In this document: positions 17,845 through 26,817 of the stretch, one piece after another | Layout of the letters: the number at the start of each line of letters is the position of its first letter | How positions within the stretch are numbered: position 1 is the first letter of the stretch | NCBI GenBank assembly: GCA_903847205.1 | Contig: CAINDA010000035.1 | Span: 62,001-126,000 of the forward strand | Source: an uncultured Bacteroidota bacterium | Lineage (GTDB): Bacteria; Bacteroidota; Bacteroidia; 2-12-FULL-35-15 | Length of the DNA: 64,000 nucleotides | Direction: 5' to 3' | The notes under the pieces: generated by a model | Told to the model about the DNA's origin: nothing | Seen by the model: only the letters and a program-made list of their open reading frames with translations | The model's database searches: none | Translations under genes and position numbers: made by a program

Positions 17845-20568
17845 TTATTTTATTACTGCCTGCTTTTGAAATAACTTGTCAATAATATGCTGCTGCTGCT
17901 GTGTATGCACTTTCCCATAACCGGTAGCAGGGCTGGCGCTTTCATCACGTCCGATATATTTTAAATTCACATCGCGGAAAGCGCGGAATATATATGCCCA
18001 GGCTCCCATATTTTCAGGCTCTTCCTGAATCCATAAATACTCAGATGCATTTTTGTATTTTGCAGTTATTTCTTTCAATTGCTTTATCGGCAGGGGGTAT
18101 AACTGTTCAATACGTACAATCGCTGTATCATTGTTCCCTTCTTTTTGCTTGGCTTCAATTAAATCATAATAAATTTTACCTGTACAAAAAGCGATTTTTT
18201 TAACTGACTTTGCATCGGCTGCTGCATCATCAATCACCTCTCGAAAACCGCCTGTTGTGAAGTCTTTCAGAGCAGAAACGCAGGAAGGGTAGCGCAGTAA
18301 TTTTTTAGGTGTAAAACAAATTAAAGGTTTACGGAAATCGCGTTTTATCTGCCTGCGTAATACATGAAATTGATTAGCAGGCGTGGTGCAGTTAACAACC
18401 TGCATGTTATTTTCGGCGCACTGCTGTAAAAAGCGCTCCATACGGGCACTTGAATGCTCAGGGCCCATTCCTTCGTAACCATGAGGCAATAGAAGTACCA
18501 GGCCGCTCATTCTTTTCCATTTATATTCGGCCGAAGTAATAAATTGATCAATGATAATCTGTGCGCCGTTAAAAAAATCGCCGAACTGTGCTTCCCATAT
18601 TGTTAAAGCAAAGGGAACAGTCATTGAATAACCAAATTCGAAACCTAATACAGCATATTCGGAAAGCAGGGAATTGTAAATTGCTAATTTTCCTTTTGCG
18701 CCGAAATTATTAAGCGGAATATATTGTTCTTCTGAATCTTCAAGCGTAATAACCGCGTGGCGGTGGGAGAATGTTCCCCGCTCCACATCCTGGCCGCTGA
18801 AACGCACATTATTTCCTTCGCTCATCAATGATGCATAAGCCATCAATTCGCCCATGGCCCAATCATAATTATCATTGGTAATCATGGCTGCACGGTCTTC
18901 AAAAAGTTTCTGCGTTTTATTGAAAAACTTTTTATCAGCCGGGAGTGCAACTGTTTTTTTCGCAATCTCTAAAAATATTTTTTTATCAACCGAGGTATCA
19001 GGTGATTTGTCAAATGCAGCTGCATCAGCCTGTTTTATACCTTCCCATTGGCTTTTCAGGAAAGAAGCAATTGAAGTTCTCCCGTTTTTCTTTGCGATGT
19101 CTAATTTTTCCTGAAGGAGATCTTTAAATTTCTTCTCCATCTCTTTTGCAAAATCCTCATTAATATCTCCCTTGGAAATTAACTGTTTAACATAAATTTC
19201 TTTTGGGTTAGGATGCGATGCAATTGCTTTATACAATAAGGGCTGGGTGAAACGGGGCTCATCGCCTTCGTTATGACCGTATTTGCGGTAACACAATACA
19301 TCAATAAATACATCTTTATGAAATTTCTGACGGAATTCCATTGCCAGCTGCACTGTAAAAACAAGTGCTTCCACATCATCTCCGTTTACGTGAAACACAG
19401 GCGCAAGAACGACTTTTGCTACATCTGTGCAGTAGGTGCTCGAACGCCCGTCGAGATAATTAGTTGTAAATCCTACCTGGTTATTGATTACGAGGTGAAT
19501 GGTTCCGCCGGTTTTAAAGCCGTCGAGCTGGCTCATTTGTATTACTTCATAGCCAATGCCCTGCCCTGCTAGGGCTGCATCACCGTGAATTAAAATAGGG
19601 CATACTTTATTAAAATCGCCGCCTCTAAAATTATCAATCTTAGCGCGTGAGATTCCTTCTACAACCGGGTTAACAGCCTCTAAGTGCGAAGGGTTAGGCG
19701 TTAAGCTTACATGAAATGGATTACCGTTTTTACTTGTTCTGTCGCAGGAATATCCTAAATGGTATTTTACATCACCTTCAAATAAGCTGTCTTCCGAAAG
19801 GTATCCTTCAAATTCAGAAAAAACATCTTCCGCTTTTTTATCCAAAATGTTGGTTAATATATTCAAACGCCCGCGGTGAGCCATGCCAATCACAAAATCT
19901 TCAATGCCCATATCAGCGCCTTTTTCGCAGATAGCATCTAAAGCAGGAATAGCGGCTTCAGCACCTTCTAATGAAAAACGTTTCTGCCCTACAAATTTTG
20001 TATGCAAAAAACTTTCGAAGACTACAGCCTGATTCAATTTTTGTAAAATCACAACCTTTTCATCTTTCGTAAAATGAGGTGTATTTTTACTTGATTCCAT
20101 TTTTTCCATCAGCCATTCATTCACACTGGGGATACGGATATACATATATTCCGCACCGATAGACTGGCAGTAGGTTTGATGGAGGTGGGCGATTATGTCT
20201 TTCAATTTTGCCGGCCCGATTCCTATCTGAGTACCAGCATGAAAAACTGTTTCTAAATCAGTCTGGTTCAAGCCGAAATTTTCAATATCAAGGGTGGGTG
20301 TGTATTTCCGGCGTTCGCGGACAGGGTTAGTGAGTGTAAATAAATGTCCGCGTGAACGATAACCGTTAATAAGATTGATAACATCAAACTCTTTTTTAAC
20401 ATTTTCAGGTATCCCGCTACTCTCTTCGTAATTTTTGAGAGCAAATTCAAATCCTTCAAAAAATTTCTGCCAGCTGTAATCTACCGAATTGTTATCTTTT
20501 AAATACTGTTGAAACAAATCTTCAGTTGAAGATACGTCCCCGCTTCCCAAGTAGGAAAATTTATCCAT
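17845..20568 (-). CDS. sucA: 2-oxoglutarate dehydrogenase E1
   Basis: This thiamine-diphosphate enzyme decarboxylates 2-oxoglutarate and transfers the succinyl group to the lipoyl arm of E2. Its 907 residues match SucA. Visible hallmarks are the N-terminal E2-binding region (FQQYLKDNNSVDYSWQKFFEGF), GMAHRGRLNILTNI, the THDP-binding stretch from HGDAALAGQGIGYEV to INNQVGFTT, RKYGHNEGDEP, and the C-terminal transketolase-like region (FSGQDVERGTFSHRHAV, EAQFGDFFNGAQIIIDQFI, LPHGYEGMGPEHSSAR). It is first in the operon with odhB. Its cofactor could be supplied by the thiamine operon at 44-52 kb. Confidence 0.97.
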   Translation of the reverse strand: MDKFSYLGSGDVSSTEDLFQQYLKDNNSVDYSWQKFFEGFEFALKNYEESSGIPENVKKEFDVINLINGYRSRGHLFTLTNPVRERRKYTPTLDIENFGLNQTDLETVFHAGTQIGIGPAKLKDIIAHLHQTYCQSIGAEYMYIRIPSVNEWLMEKMESSKNTPHFTKDEKVVILQKLNQAVVFESFLHTKFVGQKRFSLEGAEAAIPALDAICEKGADMGIEDFVIGMAHRGRLNILTNILDKKAEDVFSEFEGYLSEDSLFEGDVKYHLGYSCDRTSKNGNPFHVSLTPNPSHLEAVNPVVEGISRAKIDNFRGGDFNKVCPILIHGDAALAGQGIGYEVIQMSQLDGFKTGGTIHLVINNQVGFTTNYLDGRSSTYCTDVAKVVLAPVFHVNGDDVEALVFTVQLAMEFRQKFHKDVFIDVLCYRKYGHNEGDEPRFTQPLLYKAIASHPNPKEIYVKQLISKGDINEDFAKEMEKKFKDLLQEKLDIAKKNGRTSIASFLKSQWEGIKQADAAAFDKSPDTSVDKKIFLEIAKKTVALPADKKFFNKTQKLFEDRAAMITNDNYDWAMGELMAYASLMSEGNNVRFSGQDVERGTFSHRHAVITLEDSEEQYIPLNNFGAKGKLAIYNSLLSEYAVLGFEFGYSMTVPFALTIWEAQFGDFFNGAQIIIDQFITSAEYKWKRMSGLVLLLPHGYEGMGPEHSSARMERFLQQCAENNMQVVNCTTPANQFHVLRRQIKRDFRKPLICFTPKKLLRYPSCVSALKDFTTGGFREVIDDAAADAKSVKKIAFCTGKIYYDLIEAKQKEGNNDTAIVRIEQLYPLPIKQLKEITAKYKNASEYLWIQEEPENMGAWAYIFRAFRDVNLKYIGRDESASPATGYGKVHTQQQQHIIDKLFQKQAVIK

Positions 20569-20596
20569 AGTGCGTTCTCTCTCTAGTTTTAATCTG

Positions 20597-20604
20597 CAAA
20601 TTTA
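20597..20604 (-). promoter_or_regulatory. Candidate -7 element for sucA-odhB
   Basis: The minus strand reads TAAATTTG, matching TAnnTTTG, 28 bp before the sucA start. No convincing -33 TTTG at 19 bp is present. Confidence 0.45.
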
Positions 20605-20717
20605 ATGTTTTCGGGGGAAAGATATGGAAAGATTTTATTTGTTCAAAACAATTCGGATTTAGAGCCTTTTGAATAACAGTTCAAAATAATAAATTTTCGG
20701 GTCTAATTAAAACTTAC

Positions 20718-20725
20718 TACGTTTG
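20718..20725 (+). promoter_or_regulatory. Candidate -7 element for the porin-amt operon
   Basis: TACGTTTG matches TAnnTTTG 24 bp before the porin ATG. A TTTTC (20695-20699) lies about 18 bp upstream and may act as the -33 element. Confidence 0.5.
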
Positions 20726-20749
20726 CCGGCGATATTATAAATTAAATTT

Positions 20750-22147
20750 ATGAAACAAAAACTACTCCTTAAAATTATTTTTTTTACTTTTCTTACTTGG
20801 TCTCTCTCTTATTGTTTTCAATGTTTTTCACAGCAAAAAGATTCAATAAAATCTCAAATCCCTTTTGAAGGAATGGATCAGACATGGCAAAACGGCAGCG
20901 ACCGCAGGGATACTGCAACAGTTGTAACTAAGTATTTTACGCCAACTGCGATGCTGGATATTAACACTACCTATTCATTTGCTAACCCCATAGATAATAC
21001 GGTTGTAGGCTCTACCGCGGTAGCACGCAATAATGAAATGTCGCTTTCAAGTGCAAATTTTGGCGGTGAGCTTAACTATAAAAACGCAAGAGCTCATTTT
21101 GTAACACAGTTTGGTACCCGCTCTAGTGTTGTTCCTCGTAACGATTTAAGTCCGTATAGAGGTCAGTATCAGTTAGCCGATGTTTACAAATATTTAGCGG
21201 AAGCAAATGCAGGTTATCATTTTGATAAACTATACGGTATTAATGTAGATTTCGGAATGTTCATGTCTTACATCGGACTTAACTCTTATTATCAACCCGA
21301 AAACTGGGAATATCAATCATCTTTTACCTCCGATAATACACCTTGGTTTTTTAATGGTGTAAGAGCACAGTTTTTTGTAACCAGAAAACTAAAAATTGAA
21401 GCCTGGCTTATTAATGGATGGCAAAGTTATGGCATGTTTAATAAAATGCCCGGTTTTGGAGGAAATATAACATATTGCCCAAAAGAATATATTAAAATAG
21501 TTACAAATAATTATTATGGAAGCGATGCTGCAGGTATTCCGAGTCGAAAACGAATTCACTCTGATAATAGCTTCTTGTTAAGATATTTTAAGAATAAAAA
21601 TTCTAAAAAAATTAGTCAGGCAGCATTTTCTTTTACAGGAGATATTGGTGACGAAAATGGAGGAGGAGTTAGTGGTTTTAATAGTACAGCTAATACTCCG
21701 GCACAATATTTTGTGAGTTGGATGGTTTATAATCGAGTTTGGTTTTGTAAAAATCGTTTTGCCTGGACATTGGGAGGCGGCTTTATGAATAATCCCGGTC
21801 GTTACTTAGTACTAGCGCCAACAGGTGATGCAAGCCCATTACCAAATCCAAACAATCCAACTCAAACTTTTGGCAGCCACCCTTTTGATATGAGCACAGG
21901 TACCCAATTTAAAGCCTGGGATTGCTCCACAAATATTGACTGGATGCCTAATCAAAGCATAACATTCCGAATTGAATATGTACATCGCGAATCAAGTGTG
22001 CCGTATTTTGCCGGGCCTGGAGGCGTAACATCCCCAGATGGTTATTCTACTACAGCTTTCGGACCTGGTACTCAGTATCCCAATTGGAAACCGGACTTAG
22101 TAAAAACTGAAGACAGAATAATTGTTGCAATTTTATTTCGATTATAA
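20750..22147 (+). CDS. Outer-membrane beta-barrel porin (BBP2/OmpL-like)
   Basis: This 465-residue protein has a signal peptide (about 1-27, ending near CFSQQ) and the alternating aromatic, polar and glycine-rich pattern of an outer-membrane barrel. Recognisable parts of the putative porin-2 family are the early AMLDINTTYSFANPIDN, GGELNYKNARAHFVTQFGTRSS, LYGINVDFGMFMSYIGL and the last strand ending RIIVAILFRL. It is followed after 24 bp by amt, so it probably lets ammonium or small nitrogenous solutes cross the outer membrane. The specific substrate is inferred from the neighbour. Confidence 0.85.
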   Translation: MKQKLLLKIIFFTFLTWSLSYCFQCFSQQKDSIKSQIPFEGMDQTWQNGSDRRDTATVVTKYFTPTAMLDINTTYSFANPIDNTVVGSTAVARNNEMSLSSANFGGELNYKNARAHFVTQFGTRSSVVPRNDLSPYRGQYQLADVYKYLAEANAGYHFDKLYGINVDFGMFMSYIGLNSYYQPENWEYQSSFTSDNTPWFFNGVRAQFFVTRKLKIEAWLINGWQSYGMFNKMPGFGGNITYCPKEYIKIVTNNYYGSDAAGIPSRKRIHSDNSFLLRYFKNKNSKKISQAAFSFTGDIGDENGGGVSGFNSTANTPAQYFVSWMVYNRVWFCKNRFAWTLGGGFMNNPGRYLVLAPTGDASPLPNPNNPTQTFGSHPFDMSTGTQFKAWDCSTNIDWMPNQSITFRIEYVHRESSVPYFAGPGGVTSPDGYSTTAFGPGTQYPNWKPDLVKTEDRIIVAILFRL

Positions 22148-22171
22148 TTTACTAACCTAAAATTAAATAAC

Positions 22172-23395
22172 ATGTTCGACACAGGAATAACCGGCTTTAT
22201 GCTCCTAGCAACAAGCCTTGTAATGCTGATGACACCGGGATTAGCGTTTTTTTACGGAGGACTAGCCGGAAAAAGAAACATTCTCGGCATCATGATCCAG
22301 AGTTTTGTTTCAATGGGTATCACCACTATTTTGTGGTTTGTATGCGGTTACTCATTATGCTTTAGCGGAGATGCAATGGGCGGGGTTATCGGTAATCTTG
22401 ATAAAGCATTTATGAATGGAGTAAATTTAAATTCCCCTTTTCCGGGCAATACAAAATTGCCCGAATTTGTTTTCATGGCTTACCAGATGATGTTTGCCAT
22501 CATCACTCCTGCTTTGATTACAGGAGCATTTGTAAACCGAGTAACATTCAAATCATATTTGATATTTTTAGTGCTGTGGCAGATCTTTGTTTATTATCCA
22601 TTTGCTCACATGGTTTGGGGAGGCGGATTACTTGCTAAATGGGGAGTGCTTGATTTTGCAGGCGGTATTGTAGTGCATGCCACTGCGGGTTTTGCAGCAT
22701 TGGCTTCAGTAATTTATGTAGGAAAAAGAAGAAATCAAGAATCTACTCCCAACAGTATTCCTTTGATTGCAATTGGCACCGGCTTGTTATGGTTCGGCTG
22801 GTACGGCTTTAATGCAGGCAGTACTTTGGATGTAAATGCGGTTACAGGTTTGGCTTTTTTAAACACAGATGTTGCTGCATCTTTTGCAGCAATTACATGG
22901 TTAGCTATTGAATGGTATTTTGTAAAAAAACCAAAATTTGTAGGCTTGCTTACCGGTTCAGTTGCCGGATTAGCAACCATTACACCCGCAGCAGGTTTTG
23001 TTTCACTCCCGTCGGCCTGTTTAATTGGAATTGCAGCAGGAGGAGTCTGTTATGTTGCAGTACATCTGAAAAATAAAATGGGTTGGGATGATGCATTAGA
23101 TGTTTGGGGTGTTCATGGAGTAGGCGGATGCCTGGGTACAATTTTACTTGGGGTATTTGCATCAAAAACAATGAACAGTGCAGGCGCTGATGGATTAATG
23201 TCAGGCGGTGCTGGTTTCTTTTTCAAACAGGTTATTGCAGTTGTCGGCACCTGTGCGTATGCCTTTGTGTTTACCTACTTTATGCTGGCTGTAATAAATA
23301 AAATCACTCCGGTTAAAGTTTCAGAAAGTGCTGAAGATATGGGATTAGACAATTCCCTGCATGGTGAAAAAGCCTATGATGAAGGGGTTTTGTAA
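22172..23395 (+). CDS. amt: Ammonium transporter
   Basis: This 407-residue inner-membrane Amt/Rh channel has about 11 predicted helices. The signature motifs are present: D161 in the DFAGG segment, the twin pore histidines H169 (VVHATAG) and H315 (GVHGVGG), and the early PGLAFFYGG. The C-terminal tail (NKITPVKVSESAEDMGLD, then HGEKAYDEG) is the region that PII proteins bind in AmtB. No glnB/glnK gene is next to it, which is unusual for amt operons. It is second in an operon with the porin and ends in a strong terminator. Confidence 0.96.
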   Translation: MFDTGITGFMLLATSLVMLMTPGLAFFYGGLAGKRNILGIMIQSFVSMGITTILWFVCGYSLCFSGDAMGGVIGNLDKAFMNGVNLNSPFPGNTKLPEFVFMAYQMMFAIITPALITGAFVNRVTFKSYLIFLVLWQIFVYYPFAHMVWGGGLLAKWGVLDFAGGIVVHATAGFAALASVIYVGKRRNQESTPNSIPLIAIGTGLLWFGWYGFNAGSTLDVNAVTGLAFLNTDVAASFAAITWLAIEWYFVKKPKFVGLLTGSVAGLATITPAAGFVSLPSACLIGIAAGGVCYVAVHLKNKMGWDDALDVWGVHGVGGCLGTILLGVFASKTMNSAGADGLMSGGAGFFFKQVIAVVGTCAYAFVFTYFMLAVINKITPVKVSESAEDMGLDNSLHGEKAYDEGVL

Positions 23396-23422
23396 ACAAG
23401 GATACTGATTTTTTAAAACTAT

Positions 23423-23466
23423 AACATCCTGTTTTTCTAATATGGAAAGACAGGATGTTTTTTTTA
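23423..23466 (+). terminator. Rho-independent terminator after amt
   Basis: AACATCCTGT pairs with ACAGGATGTT, extended inward by TTTC/GAAA, followed by a run of T. It lies 28 bp past the amt stop and immediately before the convergent gene ending at 23467. Confidence 0.9.
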
Positions 23467-23823
23467 TTACTTCTTTTTGTAATGATCCCTGATTACCACT
23501 TTCTGCAATTCACGTTTAATAATTAAATCACTGACAATAGCTGAAAAAGTTTCGAAAGAATTTTCGTTCACTGCTTTTTTTATCTGTTCATCACTCAAAT
23601 CAATGCGGTATAAAATACCCAGGAACTTCTGACGATTGGAGCTGATAAGCTTATCGATATGAGGTTCTATCTGCTCAAATAATTCTTCGTAGGCATTATA
23701 AGCGTTGCCTGAAAATTTCACTTCGAGCCCGAACATATCAAAATCTTTAATGATTTGATCGGCGGTATCCTTAATTAAATCAAGGCGGTTAAAATATTGG
23801 GAGAGATCTGTAAAGTTTGTCAT
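23467..23823 (-). CDS. Hypothetical conserved protein
   Basis: This 118-residue acidic, helical, soluble protein has no signal peptide, membrane segment or cysteine cluster. I do not recognise a named family. The central text (YEELFEQIEPHIDKLISSNRQKFLGILYRIDLSDEQI) suggests a small helical bundle of the type kept in many Bacteroidota genomes. It lies downstream of the ferredoxin-like gene on the same strand, separated from it by a repeat element of about 70 bp, so co-transcription is possible. Confidence 0.7.
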   Translation of the reverse strand: MTNFTDLSQYFNRLDLIKDTADQIIKDFDMFGLEVKFSGNAYNAYEELFEQIEPHIDKLISSNRQKFLGILYRIDLSDEQIKKAVNENSFETFSAIVSDLIIKRELQKVVIRDHYKKK

Positions 23824-23865
23824 TTAATTAATTGCTTTTTTTCTTTGCGGCTCTTTTTGAAAAGG

Positions 23866-23933
23866 CTCTGTGTAACTCTGTGCTGCAAAAAATCACACAG
23901 AGAATCACGGAGAAGGCGCAGAGAACCACAGAG
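23866..23933. repeat. Palindromic element of CTCTGTG/CACAGAG words
   Basis: CTCTGTG occurs at 23866 and 23876, and its reverse complement or close variants (CACAGAG, CACGGAG, CGCAGAG, CACAGAG) at 23896, 23906, 23917 and 23927. The words are spaced 10-11 bp apart, close to one helical turn. The element fills the spacer between two minus-strand genes. Confidence 0.8.
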
Positions 23934-23943
23934 AAAAGGGAAA

Positions 23944-24276
23944 CTATTTACTCTTTTTCTCCCTCACATTTTCCAAACGCAGACGTTCAACAATGCGGTT
24001 ATTAATTATATGTTCATTGATAATTTCATCTACATCGCTCAACTCAATACCGACATAAAAAACGCCTTCGGGGTAAACAACAAGTGTCTGCCCGAAATCG
24101 CAGATATCCAGACAGCCTGATTTTTGAGCGCGCAGTTTAATTGGCAGATCGAGGTCTTTCAGCTTTTTTTTGAAAGCATCAACTATTCCCATTCCATGTG
24201 TTTCGCCGCAGCTTTTACGGGAGGCTCCTGGAGCACGCTGATTGGTGCAGATAAATATATGTTTGTCGTAAATCAT
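23944..24276 (-). CDS. Thioredoxin-like [2Fe-2S] ferredoxin
   Basis: This small 110-residue protein matches the (2Fe-2S) ferredoxin domain family related to the NuoE and Shethna-type folds. The four cluster cysteines are C10 (FICTNQR), C23 (KSCGETHG) and C55/C59 (SGCLDICDFG). A YPEGVFYVGIELSDVDEIINEHI stretch closes the thioredoxin-like fold. Its electron partner is unknown. It is transcribed away from the sugar transporter gene. Confidence 0.9.
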   Translation of the reverse strand: MIYDKHIFICTNQRAPGASRKSCGETHGMGIVDAFKKKLKDLDLPIKLRAQKSGCLDICDFGQTLVVYPEGVFYVGIELSDVDEIINEHIINNRIVERLRLENVREKKSK

Positions 24277-24412
24277 ATTTTAAGTTTTGACAAATATACA
24301 ATACAGTGTTTAACATATAGTAATTAACAATTGATTATTGACAATAATTGATAATTGCACTAAGTCATGAACCATATAAACTTTATTTTCGATAAAAATT
24401 AATTTACAATTT

Positions 24413-25834
24413 ATGGAACAGAAAAAAAATTATTCGGTGTCATTGGCATTTCTTACGATGCTGTTTTTTATGTGGGGTTTTATCACCTGCCTGAATGATA
24501 TATTAATCCCGCATTTCAAAGCAATATTTGTATTGACATATTTTCAATCTATGCTGATACAATTTGCTTTTTTCGGCGCATACTTTGTCGGCTCTTTTAT
24601 TTATTTTATAATATCATCAGTATCCGGCGACCCGATTAATAAAATAGGATATAAGAACGGCATTTTGTTAGGCCTGCTGATTGCGGCATGCGGCACATTT
24701 TTATTTTTCCCGGCAGCGCAGATGCAGTCATTCGGATTTTTTTTAGCGGCTTTATTTATTCTTGCTTTGGGATTTACTTTACTTCAGATTACTGCCAACC
24801 CTTACGTAATACTTTTAGGAAACCCGGAAACAGGCTCGCACCGCTTAAATTTAGCAGGTGCAATTAATTCATTCGGGACCACAATTGCACCGATTATCGG
24901 CGGAGTTTTAATTTTAAATAATACTGTAGCAGGCAATGATATTAACTCTGTTAAAGTTCCTTATTTAGTTTTAACCGGGATTTTTTTACTATTGATTATC
25001 GTTTTTAAAATTGTTGTTCTCCCAAAATTCACCAACGAACAGAATATAGAAAAAGGAGTTGGAGCATTAAAATTTCCTCAGCTGACACTGGGTATTTTAG
25101 CTATCTTTTTTTATGTAGGCGCTGAAGTTACTGTAGGAAGTTTTATGACAAGTTTTGTCGGGCTCAAAGAAATTAAAGGTATATCCGCAGGTGCTGCAAC
25201 TATATATGTATCGCTCTATTGGGGGAGTTTAATGATAGGCCGGTTTACAGGCTCTGTATCTGTGTTTAATTTTTCTGCATTGACAAAAAAAATAGTAACG
25301 GCAGTAATTCCTGTTGCTGTTTTCTTTTTTATTCTCATCATGTTTAAAATAAAAGCCGGCGATAATGAAGTAATTGATTTTAAATCAATGATGATTTATC
25401 TGCCATTTATTGCTGTGAGTGTTATTGCATTTTTTATTGGGCAGGAAAAACCGGCCCGCACTTTATTTTTATTTTCAGGGATTTGTATTTTGCTGCTGAT
25501 TTTATCTTTAATCACAACAGGCGAATTATCATTATGGTCATTGATCAGCTTAGGTTTGTACAACTCAATTATGTGGCCTTCTATTTTTGCTTTGGCAATT
25601 GCCGGATTAGGGAAACATACAAGCCAGGGCTCATCGCTTTTGGTAATGGCAATTTTAGGCGGTGCTTTAATCCCTCCGCTGCAAGGGATTCTGGCAGACA
25701 GTATTGGAGTACACCTATCTTTTGTTGTACCTATTTTCTGCTATATTTATTTAGCATTTTATGCCTGGAAAGTCAGCTCAATTTTAAAATCACAAGGAAT
25801 AAATTATGAAGCAGCAGCTGGCAGCGGGCATTGA
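24413..25834 (+). CDS. MFS sugar transporter, FucP/GluP family
   Basis: This 473-residue, 12-helix inner-membrane symporter belongs to the fucose, glucose and galactose permease branch of the MFS. Family markers are FFMWGFITCLNDILIPHFK in helix 1, FFGAYFVGSFIY in helix 2, the INKIGYKNGI loop, and LLQITANPYV. It overlaps the ROK kinase gene by 29 bp, so uptake and phosphorylation of the same sugar, most likely glucose or a related hexose, are translationally coupled. Substrate choice is inferred. Confidence 0.93.
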   Translation: MEQKKNYSVSLAFLTMLFFMWGFITCLNDILIPHFKAIFVLTYFQSMLIQFAFFGAYFVGSFIYFIISSVSGDPINKIGYKNGILLGLLIAACGTFLFFPAAQMQSFGFFLAALFILALGFTLLQITANPYVILLGNPETGSHRLNLAGAINSFGTTIAPIIGGVLILNNTVAGNDINSVKVPYLVLTGIFLLLIIVFKIVVLPKFTNEQNIEKGVGALKFPQLTLGILAIFFYVGAEVTVGSFMTSFVGLKEIKGISAGAATIYVSLYWGSLMIGRFTGSVSVFNFSALTKKIVTAVIPVAVFFFILIMFKIKAGDNEVIDFKSMMIYLPFIAVSVIAFFIGQEKPARTLFLFSGICILLLILSLITTGELSLWSLISLGLYNSIMWPSIFALAIAGLGKHTSQGSSLLVMAILGGALIPPLQGILADSIGVHLSFVVPIFCYIYLAFYAWKVSSILKSQGINYEAAAGSGH

Positions 25835-26762
25835 TATCGGCGGAACCAATACAGTATTTGGTTTAGTTGATGCAGCCGGAAATATATTATTTAAAGAAAC
25901 TGTTTCTACAGAACATTTTCCGCTGCCGGAAGATTTGTCGGACGCTGTATGTGAGCGTATTAAAAAAGCTTTCCTTCCATTTTCTGATACATATACATTT
26001 GCAGGTGCCGGAATAGGCGCACCTAACGGAAACTATTTTAAAGGAACAATTGAATCAGCAGCGAATTTAAAATGGAAAGGTGTTATCCCGCTTGCCTCAT
26101 TATTTTCTGAACGTTTAAACTCCAAAGTAATTTTAACCAATGATGCCAATGCAGCTGCCTTAGGCGAAATGATTTTCGGCGGTGCAAAAGGGATGAAGGA
26201 TTTTATTTTCATAACTCTTGGAACAGGCTTAGGAAGCGGTATTATAGCCAACGGTGAAACGATATACGGACACGACAGCTTTGCAGGAGAAATAGGGCAT
26301 GTAATAATGTTTACGGACGGCAGGCAATGCGGCTGCGGCAGAAAAGGCTGTTTAGAAACTTACTGCTCGGCCACGGGTATCAAAAGAACCTATACTGATT
26401 TACTGATGAACAATAGCGAAAAAACAAATGGTAAAGTAATATCCTTTGATTCAAAATATATTTATGAAAAAGCCCTTGCCGGCGAGGAAACTGCAATTGA
26501 GGCTTTTAATTATACCGGCAGTATTCTCGGACTTGCATTGGCAAACAGCGCGGTCTATACAAGCCCTGAAGCAATTTTTTTATTCGGCGGTTTAGCACTT
26601 GCAGGTGATTTTATTTTTAAGCCGACTATTGAAAGTTTCGAGAAAAATCTGCTGCAGGTTTATAAAAATAAAATTAAAATACTTCCTTCGCAGTTAAAAG
26701 AAAATGATGCAGCAATACTCGGTGCAGCATCATTAATATGGAAAGAGATAAACGGAAATTAG
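25806..26762 (+). CDS. ROK-family sugar kinase, probably glucokinase
   Basis: This 318-residue cytoplasmic kinase phosphorylates a hexose with ATP. It carries the phosphate-binding motif GIDIGGTNTVFGLVD, the catalytic region TNDANAAALGE, FITLGTGLGSGI, and the ROK zinc-binding signature GEIGHV...CGCGRKGCLE. The start codon lies inside the end of the transporter gene, and no other in-frame ATG fits before the essential DIGGTN motif, so the 29-bp overlap is real. The transporter's sugar specificity would decide the substrate. Confidence 0.93.
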   Translation: MKQQLAAGIDIGGTNTVFGLVDAAGNILFKETVSTEHFPLPEDLSDAVCERIKKAFLPFSDTYTFAGAGIGAPNGNYFKGTIESAANLKWKGVIPLASLFSERLNSKVILTNDANAAALGEMIFGGAKGMKDFIFITLGTGLGSGIIANGETIYGHDSFAGEIGHVIMFTDGRQCGCGRKGCLETYCSATGIKRTYTDLLMNNSEKTNGKVISFDSKYIYEKALAGEETAIEAFNYTGSILGLALANSAVYTSPEAIFLFGGLALAGDFIFKPTIESFEKNLLQVYKNKIKILPSQLKENDAAILGAASLIWKEINGN

Positions 26763-26817
26763 TTCTAAATTTCGAATTTAAAATTCTAAAATTAAATCCT
26801 AAATTATAAAACTGAAA

